From assembly GCA_045532715.1 (NCBI GenBank), contig JAZSGM010000078.1, positions 1-6,810 on the forward strand: DNA of 6,810 bases, given 5' to 3'. Made by a program: the position numbers and the translations under genes. This document shows, in pieces, positions 1-5,404 of this stretch; the first letter of the stretch is position 1, and each line of letters opens with the position of its first letter. The stretch comes from RGIG2041 sp045532715 (GTDB taxonomy: Bacteria > Bacillota > Clostridia > UBA1381 > UMGS1253). A model generated the notes under the pieces. It ran no database searches. It was given only the letters and a program-made list of their open reading frames with translations, and was not told the DNA's origin.

Positions 1-374
1 GCTTTATTATTGACGATACAACGAATGCAAAGGTGCTGACAATCGGCGAATCCTATTGTACAGAGGGCAACTGGGCAGGCTTCCCGCCGCACAAGCACGA
101 TGTAGACGATATGCCAAACGAATGTATCGCAGAGGAAATCTATTACTTCCTGTTTGAGCCGGAGCAGGGTTTTGCCGTGCAGTGCCTCTACACGAAGGAC
201 GGCGAAATCGATGAAGCCTACAGAGTGCAAAACGATGAGCTTGTGGAGATGCCGTACGGCTATCACACAACGGTGACAACGCCGGGCTACAAAACCTACT
301 TTTTGTGGTTGATGGCAGGCGATTACCAGGGCTTTAATCGCAGCAACGACCCGGAACACGCGTGGATTCAATAG
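1..374 (+). CDS. iolB: 5-deoxy-glucuronate isomerase, C-terminal part (partial)
   Basis: The reading frame is open from base 3 to the TAG at 372-374, giving the last 123 residues; the start lies left of the window. IolB isomerises 5-deoxy-D-glucuronate to 2-deoxy-5-keto-D-gluconate in the cytosolic myo-inositol pathway. The fragment is the C-terminal cupin domain. It shows PPHKHD with histidines at 90-92 and 96-98, EEIYY (132-146), and a later GYH with histidine at 264-266, matching the expected His/His/Glu/His metal-binding set. The tail MAGDYQGF...NDPEHAWI is typical of IolB. The related KduI family is less likely, because the tail fits IolB better. No internal break is seen. The GTG at 33 is an internal valine codon, not the start. 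The gene lies on the same strand as the two sugar genes downstream, suggesting a catabolic cluster, but other iol genes are not in view. Confidence 0.88.
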   Translation, partial: FIIDDTTNAKVLTIGESYCTEGNWAGFPPHKHDVDDMPNECIAEEIYYFLFEPEQGFAVQCLYTKDGEIDEAYRVQNDELVEMPYGYHTTVTTPGYKTYFLWLMAGDYQGFNRSNDPEHAWIQ

Positions 375-396
375 TTGACAGTTTGAGAAAAAAAGA

Positions 397-420
397 GCCT
401 CCCCTGTGTAAGGGGAGGTG
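397..420 (+). repeat. Short palindromic intergenic repeat, copy 1
   Basis: A hairpin with arms CCTCCCC (398-404) and GGGGAGG (412-418) flanks TGTGTAA; T405 and A411 can add one pair. The same motif occurs in opposite orientation at 5051-5078, so this is a dispersed repeat and not only a local hairpin. On the plus strand no T-run follows it. On the minus strand a run of seven Ts (complement of the A-run at 388-394) lies just beyond the stem. It may modulate readthrough from iolB into the next gene, which is inference. Confidence 0.7.
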
Positions 421-424
421 CTTT

Positions 425-439
425 GGCTTTAAAAAAGCC
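425..439 (+). other. Small AT-rich hairpin before the epimerase gene
   Basis: GGCTTT (425-430) and AAAGCC (434-439) form a six-pair stem with an AAA loop, seven bases before the ribosome binding site. No T-tract follows, so it is not a standard terminator. It could act as an RNA-processing or stabilising stem in the leader of the downstream gene, but nothing shows that directly. Confidence 0.4.
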
Positions 440-459
440 ATATTCGAAAGGATAAAATT

Positions 460-1314
460 ATGAGTGAACATGTAATCTTAAAAAACGATAAAATCAAACT
501 TACCATTGCCGCGATGGGCGCGGAGATGGTGAGCCTGATTTATAACGGTAAGGAGCGCATCTGGGCAGGCAATCCCGACATTTGGGTGCGTCAGGCACCG
601 GTGGTGTTCCCGATTTGCGGCGGTCTGAAGGACGGTAAGTATAACTACGGTGGCAAGACCTACGAAATGGACAGACACGGCTTTGCAAATACTTCTTTAT
701 TTGCAATTGAAAGTGCAACCGATACGGAAGCGACATTTTTGCTCAAAGCAAACGAGGAAACAAAAAAGGAGTATCCGTTTGATTTTGAATTCCGCATTCA
801 TTATACGCTTACGGACACAACCGTAGAAATTGCTTACACAACAAAGAACCTCGGCGCAGAGGAGATGTACTACTCTGTCGGCGGTCATACGGGCTTTGCT
901 TGCCCGGAGGGCGTGGAAAATTACAGTGTGCGCTTTGAAAAAACAGAGGATTTGATTTGCACACTTCCGGTGGACGGACTTTTGGGCTATGAAAAGGCGT
1001 CGAAGGGTGACGGTACGGATAAATTGAAGTTAAACTACGATTTTTGCGTGCACGATTCCATCATTTTCGAGGATTTAAAGTCGAAAAAGCTCTGGCTTGT
1101 GAATAACACAACCGGCGAAGAGATGGCGCTTTCGTTTGCCGATATGCCGGATCTGGTCATCTGGACAAAGCCGGGTGCGCCGTATATTTGCTTAGAGCCT
1201 TGGCACGGTCTGTCCGATGTAATCGACAGCGACTACGACTTTACAAAGAAAAAGGACATCATCTGCCTTGGTGCAGGTGCGGAAAAGACTTTAAAGCACA
1301 GTATGAAATTTTAA
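460..1314 (+). CDS. LacX-type aldose 1-epimerase (mutarotase)-like protein
   Basis: This 284-residue protein matches the LacX branch of the galactose mutarotase-like superfamily, a single beta-sandwich domain of usual length about 290. Such enzymes interconvert alpha and beta anomers of aldoses in the cytosol. Seen in the sequence are RQAPVVFPICGGLKDG (44-59), the RHGF motif with His73, GGHTGF with His143, and LEPWHG with Glu246. His73, His143 and Glu246 are the expected binding and catalytic residues. No signal peptide or membrane segment is seen. The ATG is preceded by AAAGGA (447-452) at seven bases, which supports this start. The stop is ten bases from the FGGY kinase start, so the two are very likely co-transcribed. 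The sugar acted on cannot be read from the sequence; some family members act on phosphorylated or unusual sugars. Confidence 0.85.
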   Translation: MSEHVILKNDKIKLTIAAMGAEMVSLIYNGKERIWAGNPDIWVRQAPVVFPICGGLKDGKYNYGGKTYEMDRHGFANTSLFAIESATDTEATFLLKANEETKKEYPFDFEFRIHYTLTDTTVEIAYTTKNLGAEEMYYSVGGHTGFACPEGVENYSVRFEKTEDLICTLPVDGLLGYEKASKGDGTDKLKLNYDFCVHDSIIFEDLKSKKLWLVNNTTGEEMALSFADMPDLVIWTKPGAPYICLEPWHGLSDVIDSDYDFTKKKDIICLGAGAEKTLKHSMKF

Positions 1315-1324
1315 GAGGTACACT

Positions 1325-2797
1325 ATGAGATACTTACTTGGTATTGATTTTGGCGGCGGTGCGTCAAAGGCGACGCTGCTTTGCGAAGACGGCGAAATTA
1401 CTGCCACCCATACAACCGAATACCCGACCGCTTACCCGCAACCCGGCTACGCCGAGCAGGATCCGGCAGACTGGGTAAAAGCGACGTGTGCAAACATTGC
1501 AGGCGTGCTTGAAAAGAGCGGCATTGCACCTTCCGAAATTGCGGCAGTTTCTTTAGATGCGGCAACGCATACCGCCGTAATTTTAGACGAGGATTTTAAC
1601 GTCGTCCGCCCGGCAATTTACTGGACGGACACGCGCTCGAAGCCGCAGGTGCAGTATTTAAAGGAAAACTTCGGCAAAGTGATTGAACGCGAGGTGCTGC
1701 ATAAGGCAGACACCATCTGGTCGCTGCCGGCGCTTTTGTGGATTAAGGAAAACGAGCCGGAAAATTGGGCAAAAACGAAGAAAATTCTGTTTGCAAAGGA
1801 TTATGTGCGCCATCAGCTGACCGGTGACTATGTCACCGACTTTATCGAGGCCGAGGGCAGCATGATGTTTGACATAAACACAATGCAGTGGTCAAAAACG
1901 CTTTGCGATGTTTTGGAGCTTGACACAGCGATGCTGCCGAAGATTGTAAAGCCGACAGACATTGTCGGCAAGATTACGGACGAAGCGGCAGTTCTTACCG
2001 GACTTTGCGCCGGCACACCGGTGCTTTGCGGCACGACGGACACCGTGATGGAGGTGTTTGCCTCGGGCGCGGTAGCGAAGGGGCAGATGACCTTGAAGCT
2101 TGCAACGGCAGGCAGAATCTGCGTTGTGACCGATAAGCCGTACCCGGATACGCATTTGATTAATTATTCGCACGTCATTGACGGTTTGTTCTATCCCGGC
2201 ACGGCAACCAAATCTTGTGCAGCGTCGTACAGATGGTTCAGAGATACTTTCGGCGAGGATTATGCCGAATTAGACAGGCAGGCTGCAAGCGTACCGATTG
2301 GAGCGGAGGGGGTTATTTTCCACCCGTACTTAAACGGCGAGCTGACACCGTATGCCAATCCGAATTTGTGTGCAGACTTTACTTGCGTGCGCGCATCGCA
2401 CACGAAGGCGCATTTTGCGCGTGCGGTATTAGAAGGCGTAACGATGTCGATGCTTGACTGTATGAACACGCTTGCTTCTATGCAAATTCCGCATACAGAC
2501 AGCGCGGTTATCATCGGTGGCGGCGGCAAGAGCCCACTTTGGCGGCAGATGGTTTCCGATGCGCTTTCTTTAAAATTGGTGGAAATGAAGCATACGGATT
2601 CGTCTTTTGGTTCTGCGATGCTGGCAGGTGTTGCCATTGGCATTTTCGAAAGCCCGGCACAGGCAGTAAAGCAGTGTAATCAAATTGTTTCCGAAACGCA
2701 TCCGCATGCGGAGAATACAAAAAAATATGCCGATGTATTTAAAAAGTACAAGGCAATTCAAAAGGCTTTGGAGCCGATTTATAACGGCGAATACTAA
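1325..2797 (+). CDS. FGGY-family carbohydrate kinase, xylulokinase-like
   Basis: The 490 residues match the usual length of xylulokinases (about 480-500) and contain both actin-like FGGY halves. FGGY kinases transfer the ATP gamma-phosphate to a sugar or polyol in the cytosol. Visible motifs are the phosphate-binding segment GIDFGGGASK (6-15), YWTDTRS (99-105), and GTTDTVMEVFASG (236-248) with Asp239 as likely catalytic base. KLATAG (258-263) and the adenine-side loop IIGGGGKSPLWRQM (396-409) follow. Two sites are unusual for XylB: the usual GTSS-like loop reads GGGAS, and the SGQMHG-like substrate segment reads LDAATHTA (77-84), so the substrate may not be D-xylulose. The start ATG has AGAGG (1314-1318) at six bases, which overlaps the end of the epimerase gene. 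The mutarotase neighbour and nearby iolB fit a sugar or cyclitol route. The family call is firm; the substrate is open. Confidence 0.87.
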   Translation: MRYLLGIDFGGGASKATLLCEDGEITATHTTEYPTAYPQPGYAEQDPADWVKATCANIAGVLEKSGIAPSEIAAVSLDAATHTAVILDEDFNVVRPAIYWTDTRSKPQVQYLKENFGKVIEREVLHKADTIWSLPALLWIKENEPENWAKTKKILFAKDYVRHQLTGDYVTDFIEAEGSMMFDINTMQWSKTLCDVLELDTAMLPKIVKPTDIVGKITDEAAVLTGLCAGTPVLCGTTDTVMEVFASGAVAKGQMTLKLATAGRICVVTDKPYPDTHLINYSHVIDGLFYPGTATKSCAASYRWFRDTFGEDYAELDRQAASVPIGAEGVIFHPYLNGELTPYANPNLCADFTCVRASHTKAHFARAVLEGVTMSMLDCMNTLASMQIPHTDSAVIIGGGGKSPLWRQMVSDALSLKLVEMKHTDSSFGSAMLAGVAIGIFESPAQAVKQCNQIVSETHPHAENTKKYADVFKKYKAIQKALEPIYNGEY

Positions 2798-2802
2798 AAT
2801 TT

Positions 2803-2828
2803 AAAGGGTGACACATATTCGCCCTTTT
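2803..2828 (+). terminator. Weak terminator-like hairpin after the FGGY kinase
   Basis: AAAGGGTG (2803-2810) can pair with CGCCCTTT (2820-2827), with one T-G wobble, around a nine-base loop six bases after the stop codon. The 3' side ends in TTTT followed by ATGTAAT, so the T-tract is short. It is well placed to end the epimerase-kinase transcript, but the stem is modest. Confidence 0.45.
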
Positions 2829-2886
2829 ATGTAATACTACCCTTGGTCTTGCCTTCCTCTGCTAAAGGTAGCGGATGGATTTTCAT

Positions 2887-3007
2887 GCCTTCCCCTTGAG
2901 GGGAAGGGGGACCGCTTGCGGTGGATGAGGTGTTGCAAAAGAACGGTTGTACTGCGGCATCACCTCATCAGTCACCTTCGGCGACAGCTTCTCCTCAAGG
3001 AGAAGCC
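2887..3007. repeat. Composite inverted-repeat element of two ~46-base arms
   Basis: The left arm (2887-2932) and right arm (2961-3007) are imperfect reverse complements meeting at GATGAGGTG (2924-2932) and CACCTCATC (2961-2969). Each arm has its own hairpin. On the left this is CTTCCCC-TTGA-GGGGAAG (2889-2906) plus ACCGC-TT-GCGGT (2911-2922). On the right it is the palindrome CTTCTCCTCAAGGAGAAG (2988-3005) plus GTCACC-TTC-GGCGAC (2971-2985). The two arms read as two copies of one repeat in head-to-head orientation with a 28-base centre. No coding capacity is seen. A MITE-like or REP-like repeat of clostridial genomes is the likely class, from general knowledge and not from a search. The upstream stretch 2851-2880 may hold a decayed third copy. 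Confidence 0.75.
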
Positions 3008-3025
3008 TTTAGGTGTTGCGCTTGC

Positions 3026-3053
3026 TTGATAATTTGCGGAGAGAAAATAATAT
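3026..3053 (+). promoter_or_regulatory. Possible weak promoter before the fused ETF gene
   Basis: TTGATA (3026-3031) and TAATAT (3048-3053) are 16 bases apart in the AT-rich stretch just after the inverted repeat. The -10 match is poor (three of six) and the leader would be only about seven bases. This is the best candidate I see in the gap, but it is weak. The gene has a modest ribosome binding site, AGGTG (3057-3061), five bases before the ATG. Confidence 0.25.
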
Positions 3054-3066
3054 TTCAGGTGCTTTT

Positions 3067-4419
3067 ATGAAAATATTAGTCTGTGTAAAAATTATAAAGG
3101 GAGAAATCAATCCGTTTGATGCCTCTGCGCTCGAATGTGCGCTGCAGCTGTCGAAGGATGTAACCGTGCTTTCAATGGGGCCGAAAAGCTGCGAAGCGGT
3201 GCTTTTGCCGCTGACACGGCTCGGTGCGAAGGTGGTTTTAATCTCTGATGCAGCATACGCCGGCTCGGACACGCTTGTGACGGCAAATATTTTGTCTGCA
3301 GCAATACAGACAATGGAGTATGACCTTGTCCTGTGCGGTCGCCAGAGCATTGACGGCGACACGGCGCAGGTTGGACCGATGCTTTCCGTAAAGCTTGGGT
3401 GCGGACTGATTACCAATGCACTCGATGTGAAAATTGCGGACGAAAGTGTGTCTGCCGGTACGCGACTTGGCGAAGAAACGACAAGCCTGCCGGCGGTGGT
3501 TACGTTGGAGCGTGGCTACATTCTGCGTTTTCCGAGCATTTTTTCCAAGGCAGGCACAGTCGAGGTTATAGACAACAGTGTGCTCGGTCTGGAGAAAGAG
3601 AAATGCGGACTTGCAGGTTCGCCGACACGTGTGCTGCAAAGCTTTGAAAATGAGCGCGGTAAGCGGAAGTGTAAATTTATTTCTATGGCGGAGCTTGCAC
3701 CGTTGGTGGCAGAGCTTAAAAAACAGGAACGCCATACGGAGGTAAGCGCTGAAAGCAACGTAAAGCTTAAAAGTGTATGGGCAATCGGTAACGCCGTATG
3801 CGAAAAGGCGGCAGAAATTGCCGAAGAAGTGATTTTGATTGAAGAAACAGACCCGGTGAAAATTGCACAAATGGCAAAGGCAAAACAGCCGGAGGTCATC
3901 TTGTGGAACGCGGATTTGCAGGGCAGAAGGGATGCGCCGATGGCGGCGGCAATGCTTGAAACCGGACTTTGCGCCGACTGTACACAGCTTGAAACCGATG
4001 GCGAACTGCTTTATATGTACCGTCCGGCGCAGGGCGGCAACATTACAGCAAAAATCAAGTGCGTTACCAAGCCGCAGATGGCAACGGTGCGCACCGCCTC
4101 CGAAAGTACAGATGTGATTGTGTCCGGCGGCAAGGGCGTGGCGGATAAGGCAGAAAAGCTTGAAGCGCTGGCAAAAGAATTCGGCGCAAGCCTTGGTGCT
4201 TCGCGCGGACTCGTGGATATGAATGGCGCGCCGTATGAGCGCCAGGTCGGACTCACGGGCAAAACCGTCAGCCCGAAAATCTACATTGCCATCGGCATTT
4301 CCGGCGCAATTCACCACACCTGTGCCATTGAAGGTGCGCAGACCGTGATTGCCATCAATCCCGACAAGGATGCGCGCATCTTTGAATATGCGGACTACGG
4401 CATTTTAGAAGCATTTTAA
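3067..4419 (+). CDS. Single-chain electron transfer flavoprotein, EtfB-EtfA fusion
   Basis: From ATG 3067 this gives 450 residues. ETF shuttles electrons between flavin dehydrogenases and a redox partner, normally as separate beta (about 260 residues) and alpha (about 320-340) chains. Here both are in one frame. Residues 1 to about 222 are EtfB-like: MKILVCVK start, SDAAYAGSDTL (60-70), GRQSIDGDTAQVGP (91-104) and GLAGSPTRV (181-189). Residues about 232-450 are EtfA-like: GRRDAPMAAAMLETGLCAD (286-304), GGNITAKI (323-330), KPQMATVR (335-342), SGGKGV (353-358), then the FAD-binding stretch RQVGLTGKTVSPK (392-404) and YIAIGISGAIHH (406-417). Both halves are short: the EtfB loop after VCVK lacks about 20 residues, the EtfA N-domain is reduced, and the chain ends at ADYGILEAF. 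No ferredoxin domain or signal peptide is seen. A GTG at 3013 would add 18 residues unlike any EtfB start, so I chose 3067. No partner dehydrogenase is nearby. Confidence 0.88.
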   Translation: MKILVCVKIIKGEINPFDASALECALQLSKDVTVLSMGPKSCEAVLLPLTRLGAKVVLISDAAYAGSDTLVTANILSAAIQTMEYDLVLCGRQSIDGDTAQVGPMLSVKLGCGLITNALDVKIADESVSAGTRLGEETTSLPAVVTLERGYILRFPSIFSKAGTVEVIDNSVLGLEKEKCGLAGSPTRVLQSFENERGKRKCKFISMAELAPLVAELKKQERHTEVSAESNVKLKSVWAIGNAVCEKAAEIAEEVILIEETDPVKIAQMAKAKQPEVILWNADLQGRRDAPMAAAMLETGLCADCTQLETDGELLYMYRPAQGGNITAKIKCVTKPQMATVRTASESTDVIVSGGKGVADKAEKLEALAKEFGASLGASRGLVDMNGAPYERQVGLTGKTVSPKIYIAIGISGAIHHTCAIEGAQTVIAINPDKDARIFEYADYGILEAF

Positions 4420-4420
4420 T

Positions 4421-4449
4421 TTGACAAAATGGCCTGCGGCTGATAGAAT
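4421..4449 (+). promoter_or_regulatory. Near-consensus sigma-70-type promoter overlapping a terminator
   Basis: A perfect -35 box TTGACA (4421-4426) and TAGAAT (4444-4449, five of six to TATAAT) are separated by the optimal 17 bases. The expected start of transcription, about seven bases on, is near 4456, and the YgjV-like gene begins at 4484 with AAGGAG at 4468-4473. The -10 box lies in the loop of the upstream gene's terminator hairpin. Promoter and terminator functions thus share the same bases. Confidence 0.75.
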
Positions 4450-4466
4450 AGCCGTAGGCTTTTTTT
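4432..4466 (+). terminator. Intrinsic terminator of the fused ETF gene
   Basis: GCCTGCGGCT (4432-4441) pairs with AGCCGTAGGC (4450-4459) as a ten-pair stem with one G-T wobble and an eight-base loop, followed directly by seven Ts (4460-4466). It starts 12 bases after the ETF stop codon. This is a textbook factor-independent terminator. A transcript started from the overlapping promoter would contain only the end of the 3' arm, so it could not form this hairpin. Confidence 0.88.
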
Positions 4467-4483
4467 GAAGGAGAGGGAAGAGA

Positions 4484-5020
4484 ATGAAACCAATTGATAT
4501 AATCGCGCAGGGCTTTGGTATTCTGGGCATGATTCTGGCGATATTTTCATTTCAGAATAAGGGGAATAAAGGCTTTTTTATTTTGCAGGCGCTCAGCGGA
4601 CTTTCGTTTGCGGTAAATTTCTTTTTAATCGGTGCGCTTGCGGCGGCACTTCTAAACTGCGGCAACCTTGTGCGCGGTGTTCTCTATGCAAGGTATAAGA
4701 AAAAGAAGTGGGTGCTTGTGCTTGTGCTGTGCATTTTTGCGCTTTGCACGGCGTATTCGATTATTTTCCACTTTTGGGGGGATTGGATGCAGGTGCTGTT
4801 TGCAATTTTGCCGTTTACTGCGCTTACGGCAAGCAGCATTTCGATGTACACGGGCAACGGCAAATACATCCGCTATGTGCAACTTTTTTATACTTCGCCG
4901 GTATGGCTTGTGCATAACTTTTACAATTTTTCGCTCGGCGGCATTTTGTGCGAGGTGTTTTCCATTTGCTCGGTGCTTGTGTCGTTTTGGCGCTTCGGCA
5001 AGGACGGCTTTGAAAAATAA
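4484..5020 (+). CDS. YgjV-like inner-membrane protein
   Basis: The 178-residue product is strongly hydrophobic, with about six predicted membrane segments by eye (roughly residues 5-23, 31-57, 76-97, 100-120, 130-147 and 149-169). Positively charged stretches sit between them, for example ARYKKKK at 69-75. Length and pattern match the YgjV family (Imp_YgjV), a group of small inner-membrane proteins of unknown function. Recognisable features are an early IFSFQNKGNK stretch (20-29), NLVRGVLYARYKKK (61-74), and HNFYNFSLGGILCEVFS (144-160) near the end. The ATG follows AAGGAG (4468-4473) at ten bases. The gene has its own promoter overlapping the upstream terminator, so it is probably transcribed separately from the ETF gene. 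A transport role is possible but nothing in the sequence names a substrate. Confidence 0.7.
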   Translation: MKPIDIIAQGFGILGMILAIFSFQNKGNKGFFILQALSGLSFAVNFFLIGALAAALLNCGNLVRGVLYARYKKKKWVLVLVLCIFALCTAYSIIFHFWGDWMQVLFAILPFTALTASSISMYTGNGKYIRYVQLFYTSPVWLVHNFYNFSLGGILCEVFSICSVLVSFWRFGKDGFEK

Positions 5021-5078
5021 CAATCCCTCCGTCGTTTTCTTTAGAAAACCCCACCTCCCTTTACACAAGGGAGGCTTT
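5021..5078 (-). repeat. Short palindromic intergenic repeat, copy 2 (longer, inverted)
   Basis: Read on the minus strand, this begins with GCCTCCCTTGTGTAAAGGG and so matches copy 1 at 397-420 almost base for base. On the plus strand the main stem is CCTCCCTT (5054-5061) with AAGGGAGG (5067-5074) and loop TACAC. A second hairpin, GTTTTC (5034-5039) with GAAAAC (5044-5049), and a CAATCCCTCCG edge (5021-5031) complete the unit; copy 1 lacks these parts. The unit abuts the stop codon of the YgjV-like gene. It might also slow or end transcription from that gene, because CTTTT follows the stem, but the T-run is short. Confidence 0.7.
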
Positions 5079-5109
5079 TGCGCAGACTTCCGATGTGTGA
5101 GCAGGGGAT

Positions 5110-5300
5110 TCTTATAGGGGACGGCAAGTCCCCTTAAGCCGTTTTAAGGGGGGGCGGGGAAGCGAAGCGGCCGACGCGGTAGTGAATGACAATCCGGTGG
5201 ATTGTCGGAGCCGCGGCGTGACCGAGCCGCAGCGAGACGAATCGGAACTCCCCCGCGTTTTGCTACTTTTGCATTCAAAAGTAGGCCCGTCCGGCAGGAC
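5110..5300. repeat. GC-rich, hairpin-dense intergenic block
   Basis: No credible gene is present. In order, the block shows AGGGGAC/GTCCCCT (5116-5134), CCCCTTAA/TTAAGGGG (5130-5151), a G-rich run (5148-5159), and GACAATCC-GGT-GGATTGTC (5188-5206). It continues with GCGGC/GCCGC (5213-5230), CTACTTTTG-CATT-CAAAAGTAG (5263-5284) and GTCC-GGCA-GGAC (5289-5300). The first two hairpins share 5130-5134 and exclude each other. This density, and resemblance to intergenic repeats I associate with Ruminococcaceae genomes, suggests a dispersed repeat unit. A structured RNA is an alternative. Neither was tested by search. Confidence 0.5.
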
Positions 5301-5326
5301 AAAAACAAAAACGAAAACAAAATGCG

Positions 5327-5349
5327 ATTTACAAGCAGTGCTTGTAAAT
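5327..5349. repeat. Perfect 10-bp palindrome near the valS end
   Basis: ATTTACAAGC (5327-5336) and GCTTGTAAAT (5340-5349) are exact reverse complements around AGT. The site lies beyond the valS terminator on the minus strand and beyond the GC-rich block on the plus strand. No T-run follows directly on either strand. It could be a back-up transcription stop for valS or a protein-binding site. Confidence 0.5.
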
Positions 5350-5365
5350 TCAATAAATGTACAAC

Positions 5366-5394
5366 AAAAAAGGGTAGCCGCTCGGCTACCCTTT
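5366..5394 (-). terminator. Intrinsic terminator of valS
   Basis: On the minus strand AAAGGGTAGCC and GGCTACCCTTT (plus-strand 5384-5394 and 5369-5379) form an 11-pair perfect stem with a four-base loop. The T-run is the complement of the A-run at 5366-5371. It starts 10 bases after the valS stop codon and fits a strong factor-independent terminator. The plus-strand side has only three Ts beyond the GC core, so action on plus-strand transcripts is less certain. Confidence 0.88.
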
Positions 5395-5404
5395 CAATTT
5401 AAAT

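Noticed and set aside
375..405. TTGACA at 375-380 as a promoter for the epimerase gene.
   Set aside because: At the proper spacing the sequence is the GC-rich repeat stem, with no -10-like box.
2837..2880. CTACC/GGTAG pairing and a GCCTTCCTCTGC segment as a further full repeat copy.
   Set aside because: Pairing is short and interrupted and the match to the 2887-2932 arm is weak, so at most it is a decayed remnant.
2887..3007. The repeat arms as a CRISPR array.
   Set aside because: There are only two arms, in opposite orientation, with a single 28-base centre and no cas gene nearby.
3013..3066. Upstream GTG start adding 18 residues to the fused ETF.
   Set aside because: The added MLRLLDNLRRENN-type stretch is unlike EtfB N-termini, whereas MKILVCVK at 3067 is the expected beginning and has AGGTG before it.
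3238..4317. A 359-codon open frame on the minus strand opposite the fused ETF gene.
   Set aside because: The product is rich in Cys, His, Arg and Phe with no recognisable domain, and it mirrors codons of a clear ETF gene. It is a shadow frame.
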